This document shows positions 7,932 to 17,035 of a DNA stretch of 64,000 bases, piece by piece. Position 1 is the stretch's first letter. Each line of letters opens with the position of its first letter. Below the pieces are notes generated by a model. The model searched no databases. It saw nothing but the letters and a program-made list of their open reading frames with translations, and was not told the DNA's origin. The position numbers and the translations under genes were made by a program. Origin of the DNA: Lutibacter sp. (lineage in GTDB: Bacteria > Bacteroidota > Bacteroidia > Flavobacteriales > Flavobacteriaceae); NCBI GenBank assembly GCA_030683995.1, contig JAUXPH010000040.1, positions 248,001-312,000 of the forward strand, written 5' to 3'.

Positions 7932-8405
7932 ATGAAAATTAAACTGTTGGCCATTGGCAAAACCGATGATAAAAATTTACAGACCTTAATTGAGGCTTAT
8001 CAAAACAGGCTGAAGCATTATATCAATTTTGAGATTGATGTGATTGCCGATATCAAGAATGTCAAAAACCTAACCGAAGCGCAGCAAAAGGAAAAGGAAG
8101 GCGAACTCATTTTAAAAAAATTAACGGCAACAGACGTTTTAATTTTATTGGATGAAAAAGGAACCCAATTTAGTTCTGTCGCATTTTCTGAATATCTTCA
8201 AAAAAAAATGAATGCCGGCGTTAAACAATTGGTGTTGGTGATTGGCGGCCCGTACGGATTTTCAGAAGCCGTTTACCAGCAGGCGCAAGGAAAAATATCC
8301 TTATCAAAAATGACTTTTTCGCACCAAATGATTCGCTTGTTCGTGGTGGAACAATTGTATAGGGCCAACACTATTTTAAAAAACGAACCATATCACCATG
8401 AATAA
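7932..8405 (+). CDS. rlmH: 23S rRNA pseudouridine-1915 N3-methyltransferase
   Basis: RlmH is a SPOUT methyltransferase that modifies pseudouridine 1915 in helix 69 of 23S rRNA. Family features are clear: [13 protein letters not shown] at the start, [28 protein letters not shown] (the SAM-binding knot), [23 protein letters not shown] and the C-terminal PYHHE. The length of 157 residues is exact for the family. Its last 8 bp overlap rdgB, so the two are translationally coupled. Confidence 0.97.
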   Translation: MKIKLLAIGKTDDKNLQTLIEAYQNRLKHYINFEIDVIADIKNVKNLTEAQQKEKEGELILKKLTATDVLILLDEKGTQFSSVAFSEYLQKKMNAGVKQLVLVIGGPYGFSEAVYQQAQGKISLSKMTFSHQMIRLFVVEQLYRANTILKNEPYHHE

Positions 8406-8985
8406 ATTAAAACTGGTTTTTGCCACAAATAATAAACATAAACTTGAAGAAGTTCAGGCGATGCTCACCAATTTCGAAATTGTAAATCTGGCCGATATCC
8501 ATTGTTTTGAAGATATTCCTGAAACTGCAGATACTTTGGAAGGAAATGCCATTTTAAAGGCCAATTTTATCACTGAAAAATTTGGACTCGATTGTTTTGC
8601 CGATGATACCGGACTTGAAGTTGCCGCTTTAAATAACGAACCGGGTGTTTATTCGGCCCGCTATGCCGGGGAAAACAACAATGCAGAGGCAAATATGAAT
8701 AAATTGTTAAAAAACGTCGAAAACAATCCGAACCGGAAAGCGCAATTTAAGACGGCAATTGCCTTAAATATTCAAGGAAAACAGTTTATATTTGAAGGAA
8801 TTTGCGAAGGTACCATTTTAACAGAAAAACGGGGAACAAGCGGTTTTGGCTACGACCCTATTTTTATGCCCGATGGTTTTAATACCTCATTTGCAGAAAT
8901 GGACATGAATGAAAAAGGCAACATTAGCCATCGCGGAAAGGCAATTGAAAAATTAGTTACATTTTTAAACGAGCATCATTGGTAA
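8398..8985 (+). CDS. rdgB: XTP/dITP diphosphatase (RdgB/HAM1 family)
   Basis: This enzyme removes non-canonical purine triphosphates (XTP, dITP, ITP) and so protects DNA and RNA from base misincorporation. Seen: the N-terminal [16 protein letters not shown], the active-site region [40 protein letters not shown], and [10 protein letters not shown] near the C-terminus, all hallmarks of the family. It starts inside the end of rlmH and ends inside the TTG-started permease gene, forming a tight operon. Confidence 0.96.
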   Translation: MNKLKLVFATNNKHKLEEVQAMLTNFEIVNLADIHCFEDIPETADTLEGNAILKANFITEKFGLDCFADDTGLEVAALNNEPGVYSARYAGENNNAEANMNKLLKNVENNPNRKAQFKTAIALNIQGKQFIFEGICEGTILTEKRGTSGFGYDPIFMPDGFNTSFAEMDMNEKGNISHRGKAIEKLVTFLNEHHW

Positions 8986-10013
8986 ATCCAACAAAATCAT
9001 ATAGAAACACTTTTCTAATTTTATTGGGTGCGCTCCTGCTTATTTTTATTGTAAACATAAGTCTGGGATCCGTTTACATTCCCTTAAAACAATTGTTTCT
9101 GGCTTTTGTGGATGGTGAAGTTGAAAAGGAATCGTGGAAATCAATTGCACTTAATTACAGATTGCCAAAGGCCATTACGGCGATTATTGTGGGTTCCGGT
9201 TTGTCGATCAGCGGATTGTTGATGCAAACTTTGTTCAGGAATCCGCTGGCCGGCCCTTACGTTTTGGGAATCAGTTCGGGTGCCAGTTTGGGGGTCGCCA
9301 TATTAATTTTGGGAGCCTCATTTTTTGGCGCAACCGCCGCCGGTTTTGCATTTAGCAGCTGGGGACACGCCATTGCTGCAAGTCTTGGTGCGTTTTTAGT
9401 GCTTTCGGCCGTGATGCTGGCCGCAATTAAAGTCAGAAATACGATGTCTATCCTGATTATAGGATTGATGTTTGGCAGTTTAACGGCTTCCGTAATCAGT
9501 GTGCTCGCCTACTTTAGCAGCGCCAATCAGTTGCAACAATATCTATTTTGGAGTTTTGGCAGCTTGGGAAATTTAAGCTGGAATGAAATTTTGGTGCTTT
9601 TAATCATTTTTGTGATTGGAATGACCTTTGTGATTTTCATCATAAAACCTTTGAACAGCTTGCTATTGGGAGAAAATTATGCAAAAAGTATGGGCGTTAA
9701 CGTTAAACGAACCCGAAATTTAACCTTGATTTCCACCAGCTTGTTAACGGGCGTAATTACCGCTTTCTCCGGTCCCATTGCCTTTATTGGTTTGGCGGTT
9801 CCGCATTTGACGAAACTGCTTTTCAGCACTTCCAACCATAAAATATTGGTGCCGGCAGTTGCCATAAGCGGCGCTATTATTATGTTGATTTGCGACAGTA
9901 TTGCCCAATTGCCAACCAGCGAATATACCTTGCCCATTAACGCGATAACGTCATTATTTGGTGCACCCATCATTATTTGGTTGCTGGTAAGAAAACGAAA
10001 AATAACCTATTAA
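8979..10013 (+). CDS. FecCD/BtuC family ABC transporter permease
   Basis: A 344-residue polytopic protein with about ten membrane helices. It carries the FecCD landmarks [19 protein letters not shown], the motif [21 protein letters not shown] (residues about 82-102, of which the LFRNPLAxPxxLGxxSGA core is diagnostic) and [17 protein letters not shown]. Such permeases import vitamin B12, haem or siderophore-iron. The start is TTG, overlapping rdgB by 7 bp; no better ATG lies nearby. The ATPase gene follows directly, but no periplasmic binding protein is present in the neighbourhood, so the substrate is uncertain. Confidence 0.93.
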   Translation: MVNPTKSYRNTFLILLGALLLIFIVNISLGSVYIPLKQLFLAFVDGEVEKESWKSIALNYRLPKAITAIIVGSGLSISGLLMQTLFRNPLAGPYVLGISSGASLGVAILILGASFFGATAAGFAFSSWGHAIAASLGAFLVLSAVMLAAIKVRNTMSILIIGLMFGSLTASVISVLAYFSSANQLQQYLFWSFGSLGNLSWNEILVLLIIFVIGMTFVIFIIKPLNSLLLGENYAKSMGVNVKRTRNLTLISTSLLTGVITAFSGPIAFIGLAVPHLTKLLFSTSNHKILVPAVAISGAIIMLICDSIAQLPTSEYTLPINAITSLFGAPIIIWLLVRKRKITY

Positions 10014-10817
10014 GTGGATTTGAATAACCAACATATCATTAAAACCAGCAAATTAAGCATTGGTTACACGTCTAAAAAGAACGTGAACATCATTGCGGCT
10101 GACTTAAACATTGAACTTGGCAAAGGAAAATTGGTTTGTTTGTTGGGAAAAAACGGGATTGGGAAATCGACTTTGTTGCGGACTTTAACCAAGGTTCAGC
10201 CTGCTTTAAGCGGTGAAATTTTCATCAATAACACCAACTTAAAAACATTAAACAGTGTTGAATTGGCCAAATCGCTCAGTTTGGTTTTAACCGAGCATTT
10301 GCCCGAAAGCAATTTGTCGGTTTATGAACTGGTGGCTTTGGGCCGTCAGCCTTATACCAATTGGGTGGGTAATTTATCTGAAACGGATTTAAAATTTATC
10401 GACAATGCCTTTGAACAAACCAATACCAAACATTTAATCAACGCAAAATATTACGAATTAAGCGACGGACAGCTTCAAAAAGTATTAATTGCCAGGGCTT
10501 TGGCGCAAAATACCGACATTATTATTTTAGATGAGCCAACGGTGCATTTGGACATTCACCATACCATTGAAACTTTTGCCTTGTTAAAAAAACTAGCCAA
10601 AGATTTCCATAAAACGATTATTGTTTCCACCCATGAAGTAAATTTGGCTTTGCAATTGGCTGATATTTTATGGTTGATGACTCCTTCAAATTTTATGGCG
10701 GACACTACCGAAAATTTAATTGAAAATGATCGTCTTGACCAGCTTTTTGAATCTGATTTAATCAGCTTTAACAAAACTTTAAAACAGTTTACACTCTCTA
10801 ATTCCTACCAACCTTAG
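10014..10817 (+). CDS. ABC transporter ATP-binding protein (FecE/BtuD type)
   Basis: A 267-residue nucleotide-binding subunit with Walker A GKNGIGKS (residues 45-52), a slightly unusual signature LSDGQLQKVLIARALAQ (149-165; LSGGQ is usual), Walker B IIILDEP (169-175) and the switch His in VSTHEVNLAL. It begins with GTG directly after the permease stop codon with no gap, so it is translated together with the permease, which it should energise for import of B12, haem or a siderophore. The C-terminal 50 residues are divergent, as in many FecE-like proteins. Confidence 0.93.
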   Translation: MDLNNQHIIKTSKLSIGYTSKKNVNIIAADLNIELGKGKLVCLLGKNGIGKSTLLRTLTKVQPALSGEIFINNTNLKTLNSVELAKSLSLVLTEHLPESNLSVYELVALGRQPYTNWVGNLSETDLKFIDNAFEQTNTKHLINAKYYELSDGQLQKVLIARALAQNTDIIILDEPTVHLDIHHTIETFALLKKLAKDFHKTIIVSTHEVNLALQLADILWLMTPSNFMADTTENLIENDRLDQLFESDLISFNKTLKQFTLSNSYQP

Positions 10818-10825
10818 TATCTTTG
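10818..10825 (+). promoter_or_regulatory. -7 promoter element for the M28 peptidase gene
   Basis: TATCTTTG fits TAnnTTTG and lies 21 bp before the peptidase ATG, immediately after the ATPase stop codon, so the peptidase probably has its own transcript. Confidence 0.45.
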
Positions 10826-10846
10826 ATTGTTCAATAAAATCTTTTT

Positions 10847-11872
10847 ATGAAGAAAATTCTTTTTACCGCGCTATTTTTAAGTCTGTTACAAGTTGGCTTT
10901 AACAGCAATATAATTGCCCAAGCGGCTGAATCTGTCGAAATTACAGGGAAATTGGCGCAAAAATTTGCTGCCGGAATTACCGATGCCGATTTGAAAACAC
11001 ATTTATATATAATTGCTTCGGATGAATTTGAAGGAAGAAATACCGGTGAACCCGGACAAAAATTGGCGGCAGAATACCTGAAAGATTATTATATGTCAAA
11101 AAATATTGCCTCTCCTTTGGGCGAAAATAATTATTTTCAAACTATTTCAACACAACATTTAAGCCGGAATTTAAAAGCTTCAGAAAATGTGGTTGCCTTT
11201 ATCAAAGGTTCTGAATTTCCTGATGAAATTTTGGTGATTTCTGCGCATTATGACCATCTTGGAATGAATGAAGATGGCGAAATTTATAATGGCGCCGATG
11301 ATAATGGTTCAGGAACTGTGGCTGTAATGGCGATTGCTGAAGCTTTTCAGAAAGCCTTTGAAGAAGGAAACGGACCAAAACGTTCTATCTTGTTTTTGCA
11401 TGTTACCGGAGAGGAAAATGGATTGCTTGGTTCTAAATATTATGTGACTTTTCCTATTTTTCCTTTGGCAAATACCGTTTCAAATTTAAATATAGATATG
11501 ATCGGCCGTTCAGACGATGCCCACGAAAAAGATCCAAATTATGTGTATTTAATTGGTTCTGATAAACTTAGTAAGGAATTACACGAATTATCTGAAGAAA
11601 TGAACAATAAATTCACCAAATTAAATTTAGACTACAAATACAATTTGGACAGTGATCCAAATCGTTTTTATTACCGCTCAGACCATTACAGTTTTGCAAA
11701 AAATAACATTCCAGTTATTTTCTATTTCAACGGCACCCACGAAAATTACCACCGCATAAGCGACACGCCCGATAAAATTAATTATGAAATGTTGGCCAAA
11801 AGAACGCAATTGGTGTTTTATACCGCCTGGGAAATAGCGAATAGGGAAAAAAGAATTACGGTTAATAAGTAG
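10847..11872 (+). CDS. Secreted M28 family zinc aminopeptidase
   Basis: A 341-residue exported peptidase. A signal peptide covers about residues 1-26 (MKKILFTALFLSLLQVGFNS, then cleavage after an Ala-rich stretch). The di-zinc ligands of M28 are visible: His134 and Asp136 in SAHYDHLG, Asp151 in GADDNGSG, Glu189/190 in TGEENGLLGS, Asp in NIDMIGR, and a C-terminal His in YRSDHYSF. The family cleaves N-terminal residues or C-terminal peptides, and this protein probably acts in the periplasm. It has a promoter-like element of its own just after the ABC genes. Confidence 0.93.
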   Translation: MKKILFTALFLSLLQVGFNSNIIAQAAESVEITGKLAQKFAAGITDADLKTHLYIIASDEFEGRNTGEPGQKLAAEYLKDYYMSKNIASPLGENNYFQTISTQHLSRNLKASENVVAFIKGSEFPDEILVISAHYDHLGMNEDGEIYNGADDNGSGTVAVMAIAEAFQKAFEEGNGPKRSILFLHVTGEENGLLGSKYYVTFPIFPLANTVSNLNIDMIGRSDDAHEKDPNYVYLIGSDKLSKELHELSEEMNNKFTKLNLDYKYNLDSDPNRFYYRSDHYSFAKNNIPVIFYFNGTHENYHRISDTPDKINYEMLAKRTQLVFYTAWEIANREKRITVNK

Positions 11873-11932
11873 CTTAGTGTGCAGTCGCAGTTTTCAGTAA
11901 TAAAAAGTTCCGTAAACTGATTTACTAAAAAA

Positions 11933-12937
11933 TTAATGAATGATTTTAAAAATCAACTCTTTCAAAATATCTCCTGCAGGCAAGGCATTTGCGCCGACAC
12001 CTTTACTTTTTAAATCTGCATCACGCAACAAACCGATGACCTGTGACACTTTTCGCATCGGATAGTTTTTTGCGGCTGACGTATAGTCTGAAACAAAAAA
12101 CGGATTTACCCCCAAAGCTTTTGCGACGTTGTTGCTCGATTTGTCTTTTAAACTATGGTAAATTAGCAACTGGGTAAAAAAACCGTTCAGTAATGAAATG
12201 GTTACAACCATTGGATTTGCTTTTTGGTTTTGCGCAAAATGGTTGATAATTCTGTTGGCGCTCAGCACATTTCTTTCACCGACCGCTTTTCGCAATTCAA
12301 AATTGTTATAATCTTTGCTGATGCCAATATTTTCTTCAATGGCACTTGGCGTTATGGTCGAATTTGGCGGTAAAACAATCATTAACTTGTCCAGTTCATT
12401 GCTGATTTTACTCAAATCATTTCCCAAATATTCCACCAGCATCAAGGTGGCTTTTGTGTCTATTTTATAATTTTTGCCCGCTAAAACCCTCCTAATCCAG
12501 TCGGCAACCTGATTTTCATACAGTTTTTTGCTCTCATACACCAATCCGCATTTTTGGATGGCTTTGTACAACTTTTTGCGCTTGTCGATGGTTTTGTATT
12601 TATAACAAATAACCAGCACCGTTGAAGGCTGCGGATTTTCGGCATAAGAAGCCAAATTTTCAATAGTTCTCGACAAGTCCTGCGCTTCCTTTACAATCAC
12701 CACTTGCCTGTCGGCCATCATCGGATAGCGTTTAGCATTGTCAATTAAATCTTCCACAGCAACATCCCTTCCGTATAAAACCATTTGGTTAAATCCCTTT
12801 TCTTCTTCGGAAAGGACATTTTTTTCAATATATTCAGAAATTTTATCAATATAATACGGCTCATCGCCCATCAAAAAATATATGGGTTTTATATTTCCGC
12901 TTTGGATATCTGAAACTATTTTGGTTACATCACTCAT
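11933..12937 (-). CDS. holA: DNA polymerase III subunit delta
   Basis: HolA is the clamp-loader subunit that opens the beta sliding clamp. The 334-residue protein shows the family pattern: IKPIYFLMGDEPYYIDKIS at the start, VVIVKEAQDLS, LVICYKYKTIDKRKKLYK, and the C-terminal DLSKISNELDKLMI with PMRKVSQVIGLLRDADLKSKG. The length and order match HolA. It is divergent from the HsdR_N-like gene with only 29 bp between starts, an arrangement common in Flavobacteria. Confidence 0.93.
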   Translation of the reverse strand: MSDVTKIVSDIQSGNIKPIYFLMGDEPYYIDKISEYIEKNVLSEEEKGFNQMVLYGRDVAVEDLIDNAKRYPMMADRQVVIVKEAQDLSRTIENLASYAENPQPSTVLVICYKYKTIDKRKKLYKAIQKCGLVYESKKLYENQVADWIRRVLAGKNYKIDTKATLMLVEYLGNDLSKISNELDKLMIVLPPNSTITPSAIEENIGISKDYNNFELRKAVGERNVLSANRIINHFAQNQKANPMVVTISLLNGFFTQLLIYHSLKDKSSNNVAKALGVNPFFVSDYTSAAKNYPMRKVSQVIGLLRDADLKSKGVGANALPAGDILKELIFKIIH

Positions 12938-12966
12938 TTATAAAAAAAAATTAGCATTTTTGTGGG

Positions 12967-13413
12967 ATGCAGCCATTGAATTTACCTACATATCCTTTCA
13001 AAATCAAAAGTAGCGAAAATAAGTATTTTATATTCGATATTGTCCGAAAAAAATATATGGTTCTGACTCCCGAAGAATGGGTTCGCCAGCATATAATTCA
13101 TTATTTAATATCGGCAAAAAACTATCCGATTTCGCTCATTGCCGTTGAAAAAAAGGTAACCGTCAACAAATTAACCAAACGCACGGACATCCTGGTTTTT
13201 AACACCAAGGGAACACCGCATATTATTGTTGAATGCAAAGCGCCTTCGATAAAAATTACCCAAGAGGCTTTCGACCAAATTGCGCGGTATAATTTAAAAT
13301 TGGAAGCAAATTATCTCATCGTCACCAATGGATTGACCCATTTTTACGCTGTGATGGATTTAGAAAATGAATGCTATGTTTTTTTAGATGCGATTCCTAA
13401 TTATAATTTTTAA
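12967..13413 (+). CDS. HsdR N-terminal-like (PD-(D/E)XK nuclease fold) protein
   Basis: A 148-residue stand-alone protein resembling the N-terminal domain of type I restriction enzyme R subunits. Seen: TPEEWVRQHIIHYLI, then the nuclease core KRTDILVFNTKGTPHIIVECKAPS, in which Asp and the E-x-K pair (D...ECK) are the PD-(D/E)XK residues, followed by FDQIARYNLKL. No helicase or methylase gene is nearby, so it is not a restriction system by itself; the family occurs next to holA across Flavobacteria and may serve in DNA metabolism. Its biological role is unknown. Confidence 0.85.
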   Translation: MQPLNLPTYPFKIKSSENKYFIFDIVRKKYMVLTPEEWVRQHIIHYLISAKNYPISLIAVEKKVTVNKLTKRTDILVFNTKGTPHIIVECKAPSIKITQEAFDQIARYNLKLEANYLIVTNGLTHFYAVMDLENECYVFLDAIPNYNF

Positions 13414-13416
13414 AAA

Positions 13417-14675
13417 ATGAAAAAATATTCAAAATTTGCTTTCTTGATCCTTGTTATTTTTGTGATTGCGGTTTATTTTATTCCGGCACCACAACCAGAT
13501 TTTTTTAAGCTGTATGCCCAAAATGACGTCTCTGGGCAAAGTTTAAAAGAATTTAAATCAAGAGCTACTAAAAAAGTAATGGTAAATGATATTGCATGGA
13601 ATTATTACGCTGGCGGAAACGGCAATAAAACCATTCTTTTTATACACGGAATGGGTGGGTCTTATGATTTATGGTGGCAACAAGTTGTGGCGTTTGAAAA
13701 AGATTATAAAGTAATTTCTTATACGCTTCCTGAAAGTATCAATTCGCTTGAAATGGTTTCCATAGGAATTTTAAAAATTTTAGAAGCAGAAAACGTTGAC
13801 AATTTTTATGCAGTTGGCACTTCAATGGGTGGTTATATTGCGCAATATTTGGTATCCATTATTCCAAACAGAATAGAAAGAGCCGTTTTTGGAAATACTT
13901 TTCCCCCAAACAATTTAATTGCCAAAGAAAATGAAACAAAGAGCAAAATAATTCCTTATTTACCAGAAATTATAATCTCAAAATTGGGGAAAGAAAAATT
14001 AAATAATGAAATTGTCCCGGCGGCTAAAAATTCACCTTTGTTAAAAGCATTTTTGGTGAGTTTGCCTTTTAGCAAACAACAATTTATAAATAGGTATTAT
14101 ATTATTGTCGACAGGTTTTCAATAATTCCTGATAAGTATGAAATAAAACGCATTCCGAAATTAATTATTGAATCGGATAATGACCCGCTGGTTCAGCCTG
14201 AATTACGAAAAAAAATTAAAGAATTGTACGCGAATGCCGAAGTTTTCACTTTTCATCAAGAAGGCCATTTTCCTTATATAAATGCAGCTTCAGCATACAA
14301 TAAAGCGCTCAGAAATTTCTTGGAAAAGGAAAATGACTATGAAATTGCAGAAAAAACTATTACAAACTATTTTGAAGGAAGAAAAAATGCCAACTTATCA
14401 CAATTGAAAAATGCTTTTTCTGCTGATGCAATTTTAATAACAAGCCAAGATGACAAAGAGTTAATAATCCCTTTTTTCGCTTATTTAAGCAAAGTGCAAA
14501 CCGACGGAATTCAACAAGTGGAGACTAAAATTATGGATGGAGATATTACAGGAAATATTGCTTGCTATAAAACAAGCTTATTTATTCCGATAAATCTTAC
14601 ACAGATTATTTAACTTTGGTAAAAAAGCAAAATGATTGGAAAATAGTAAGTAAAACTTTTACAAAAATAAAATAA
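13417..14675 (+). pseudogene. Alpha/beta hydrolase with C-terminal NTF2-like domain; probable frameshift near 14587
   Basis: The open frame runs to 14613 (398 residues): an N-terminal membrane anchor (residues 6-22), the alpha/beta hydrolase motifs LFIHGMGGSYDLWWQQ, the nucleophile elbow GTSMGG and a late His in HQEGHFPY, then a C-terminal domain starting about residue 310 (ENDYEIAEKTITNYFEGRKN) like lumazine-binding/NTF2 proteins. The frame breaks at FIP: reading the other frame from GAT (14589) gives DKSYTDYLTLVKKQNDWKIV and stops at 14675, the natural end of such a domain. One missing base (ATTCCGAT for ATTCCnGAT) explains it. This is either a sequencing error or a real truncation of about 25 residues. 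Confidence 0.75.
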
Positions 14676-15677
14676 TTGAAAATAGCCATCGTCATCCTAA
14701 ACTGGAACGGAAAAAAACTGCTGGAAAAATTTCTTCCTTCCATCGTTAAATACAGCGATTTTGATTTTGCGCAAATTTATGTCGCTGACAACGCTTCTGC
14801 CGATGATTCTGTTGCTTTTGTGAAGTCAATGTATCCTCAGATTAAAATCATTCAAAATAGCATAAACAGCGGATTTGCAAAAGGATATAACGATGCTTTG
14901 CAGCACGCTGATGCCGATATTTATGCTTTGGTAAATTCGGATATTGAAGTGACCGAAGGCTGGTTAAATCGTGTTATTTCCATTTTTGATACTGAGCCAA
15001 ATACGGCCATTATCCAGCCAAAAATACTGGATTATAAAAATAAAAACAAGTTTGAATATGCAGGTGCAGCGGGCGGATTTATTGACAATTTTGGCTATCC
15101 TTTTTGCCGGGGCCGCATTTTTTCTGAGTTAGAAACCGATCAAAATCAATTTAACGACGAAGCAGAAATTTTTTGGGCATCGGGCGCTTGTTTTTTTATT
15201 CGTTCAGCAGTTTATCATGAATTAAAAGGTTTTGATGAAGATTATTTTGCGCATCAGGAAGAAATAGATTTGTGCTGGCGGGCGAAAAATTTGTCCAAAA
15301 CCATTAAATATATTGGCAGTTCAACGGTTTATCACGTTGGCGGCGCCACTTTAAAAGAAGCAAATCCAACAAAAACATTCTTAAATTTCAGAAACAGTTT
15401 GTTTAGTTTGGTTAAAAATCTGCCCGAAAACAGGTTAATTCCAATCATTTTTGCCCGACTTATATTGGATGGTTTTGCCGGAATAAAATTTTTAGCGGAA
15501 TTGAAGCCTTTGCATTTCCTGGCAATTATTAAGGCGCATTTCAGTTTTTACCGGTATTTTTCCAAAATGCTCAAAAAAAGAAAAAAATCCGCTAAAACAG
15601 CGGATTATTATACAATAAAAAGCATTGTTTGGCAGTATTTTGTATTGGGCAAAAAAGAATATAAAGAATTGCTATAA
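14676..15677 (+). CDS. Family 2 glycosyltransferase
   Basis: A 333-residue GT-A fold glycosyltransferase that transfers a sugar from a nucleotide donor, probably in cell-surface polysaccharide or glycoprotein synthesis. Seen: IAIVILNWNGKKLLEKFLPS at the N-terminus, VADNASADDS, NSGFAKGYNDAL, ALVNSDIEV (the metal-binding DxD region), WASGACFFIRS, and FDEDYFAHQEEIDLCWRA with the catalytic ED-type pair. This pattern is the rhamnosyltransferase-like GT2 subgroup. The start is TTG, placed directly after the frame-restored stop of the hydrolase gene. It converges with and overlaps the Sua5-like gene by 6 bp. Confidence 0.93.
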   Translation: MKIAIVILNWNGKKLLEKFLPSIVKYSDFDFAQIYVADNASADDSVAFVKSMYPQIKIIQNSINSGFAKGYNDALQHADADIYALVNSDIEVTEGWLNRVISIFDTEPNTAIIQPKILDYKNKNKFEYAGAAGGFIDNFGYPFCRGRIFSELETDQNQFNDEAEIFWASGACFFIRSAVYHELKGFDEDYFAHQEEIDLCWRAKNLSKTIKYIGSSTVYHVGGATLKEANPTKTFLNFRNSLFSLVKNLPENRLIPIIFARLILDGFAGIKFLAELKPLHFLAIIKAHFSFYRYFSKMLKKRKKSAKTADYYTIKSIVWQYFVLGKKEYKELL

Positions 15678-16295
15678 CAACGCCTCCACACTTCCCAATC
15701 CTTCACGCAAAATGGTAATTTCTCCTTCAGATAAATCGACCACGGTTGATGGAATATTGCTTCCATAACCTCCATCAATCACAATATCCACTTTGTTTTC
15801 CCATTTTTCGAATATCAATTCAGGATCCGTGGTATATTCCAATAAATCGTCTTCATCATAAATTGAGGTTGAAACTATGGGATTTCCCAATTTCTTTACC
15901 AATTCCCTGATAATATTATTGTCGGGAATACGAATCCCCACCGTTTTTTTATTTTTAAAAGCTTTCGGCAAATTGGTGCTCGACGGCAAAATAAAAGTAT
16001 ACGGTCCCGGCAATGCCTTTTTTAGAATTTTATAGGCTGGCGTATCAATTTGTTTTACATAATCAGACAAATTGCTTAAATCATAACAAATAAATGAAAA
16101 ATTCGCCTTATCCAATTTTAAACCCTTAAGCTGCGCAACCCTTTCCATCGCTTTGGTGTTGGTTATGTCGCAGCCTAACCCATAAACGGTATCCGTTGGG
16201 TAAATAATGATTCCGCCTTTTTGTAAAACCTTGACAACTTTGTCAATTTCACGTTCGTTCGGATTTTCATTATATATTTTAATTAACTCTGACAT
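15672..16295 (-). CDS. L-threonylcarbamoyladenylate synthase (Sua5/YciO/YrdC family)
   Basis: A YrdC-domain protein of 207 residues, involved in making threonylcarbamoyl-AMP for the t6A modification of tRNA position 37. Seen: GGIIIYPTDTVYGLGCDITN, the KGLKLDKANFSFIC segment (KxR-like region with the usual R replaced; typical of the YciO branch), LPGPYTFILPS, TVGIRIPDN, and GNPIVSTS. The absence of a C-terminal Sua5 domain and the LKLDKANFSF variant place it nearer YciO, so the activity should be treated as family-level. It follows the response-regulator gene after 31 bp. Confidence 0.88.
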   Translation of the reverse strand: MSELIKIYNENPNEREIDKVVKVLQKGGIIIYPTDTVYGLGCDITNTKAMERVAQLKGLKLDKANFSFICYDLSNLSDYVKQIDTPAYKILKKALPGPYTFILPSSTNLPKAFKNKKTVGIRIPDNNIIRELVKKLGNPIVSTSIYDEDDLLEYTTDPELIFEKWENKVDIVIDGGYGSNIPSTVVDLSEGEITILREGLGSVEALL

Positions 16296-16326
16296 ATACA
16301 GATACTTAAATTGCGAAATTTTATTT

Positions 16327-17025
16327 TCAGGGCTTCTCTACCAATCTGAATCCTTCTCCGTGAATGTTTAAAATTTCCACATGTGGATCGGGTTTTAAAT
16401 ATTTTCGAAGTTTGGCAATATACACATCCATACTTCGTGAAGTGAAATAATTGTCGTCTCTCCAAATTTTAGTCAGCGCCAATTCACGAGGCATTAGATC
16501 GTTTTTATGCGTGGCCAGCAATTTCAATAATTTGCTTTCTTTTGGGGAAAGTTTCTGAACTTCACCGCCATCAAAAGATAAATGTCGCAATTTTGAATTG
16601 AACTCAAATTTTCCGATTTTATATTCAAAAACATCTTCTTCAATGGTTTGTTCGGTCTCTTTGCGTTGTAAAATGGCTTTAATTTTATACAACAACACTT
16701 CAGAATCAAAAGGCTTGTTTAAATAATCATCGCCGCCCGACTGGTATCCTTTCAGCACATCTTCTTTCATGGTTCTGGCCGTTAAAAATATAATCGGCAC
16801 TTCAGAATTGGTTGCCCTGATGTCTTTTGCCAATGAAAAACCATCCTTTCGTGGCATCATTACATCCAAAATACAAAGATCGAAATCGTCATTTTTAAAC
16901 ATAATCAATCCTTCCAAACCATCTTTGGCCAAAGTCACTTTATAATCGTTCAATGATAGATAATCTTTCAAAACAGTCCCGAAATTGGGATCGTCTTCCA
17001 CCAATAAAATTCTATTATTTTCCAT
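16327..17025 (-). CDS. OmpR/PhoB-type response regulator
   Basis: A 232-residue regulator with a receiver domain (residues 4-118; acidic pair ED11D12, phospho-acceptor Asp54 in CILDVMMPRKDG, and conserved Lys in YLNKPFDSE) and a winged-helix DNA-binding domain (about 130-230, with SPKESKLLKLLATH and SMDVYIAKLRKYL). It pairs with the histidine kinase 10 bp upstream. Such pairs next to coaE resemble the RprY/RprX system of Bacteroides, but I cannot establish orthology from the sequence alone. Confidence 0.95.
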   Translation of the reverse strand: MENNRILLVEDDPNFGTVLKDYLSLNDYKVTLAKDGLEGLIMFKNDDFDLCILDVMMPRKDGFSLAKDIRATNSEVPIIFLTARTMKEDVLKGYQSGGDDYLNKPFDSEVLLYKIKAILQRKETEQTIEEDVFEYKIGKFEFNSKLRHLSFDGGEVQKLSPKESKLLKLLATHKNDLMPRELALTKIWRDDNYFTSRSMDVYIAKLRKYLKPDPHVEILNIHGEGFRLVEKP

Positions 17026-17035
17026 TTTTTTTATT

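Noticed and set aside
8979-10817. Cobalamin riboswitch upstream of the FecCD transporter
   Set aside because: The transporter genes overlap rdgB at the start, leaving no room for a riboswitch, and the rlmH leader does not contain the B12-box.
12967-13413. A restriction-modification system
   Set aside because: Only a stand-alone HsdR_N-like nuclease fold is present; there is no methylase, specificity or helicase gene.
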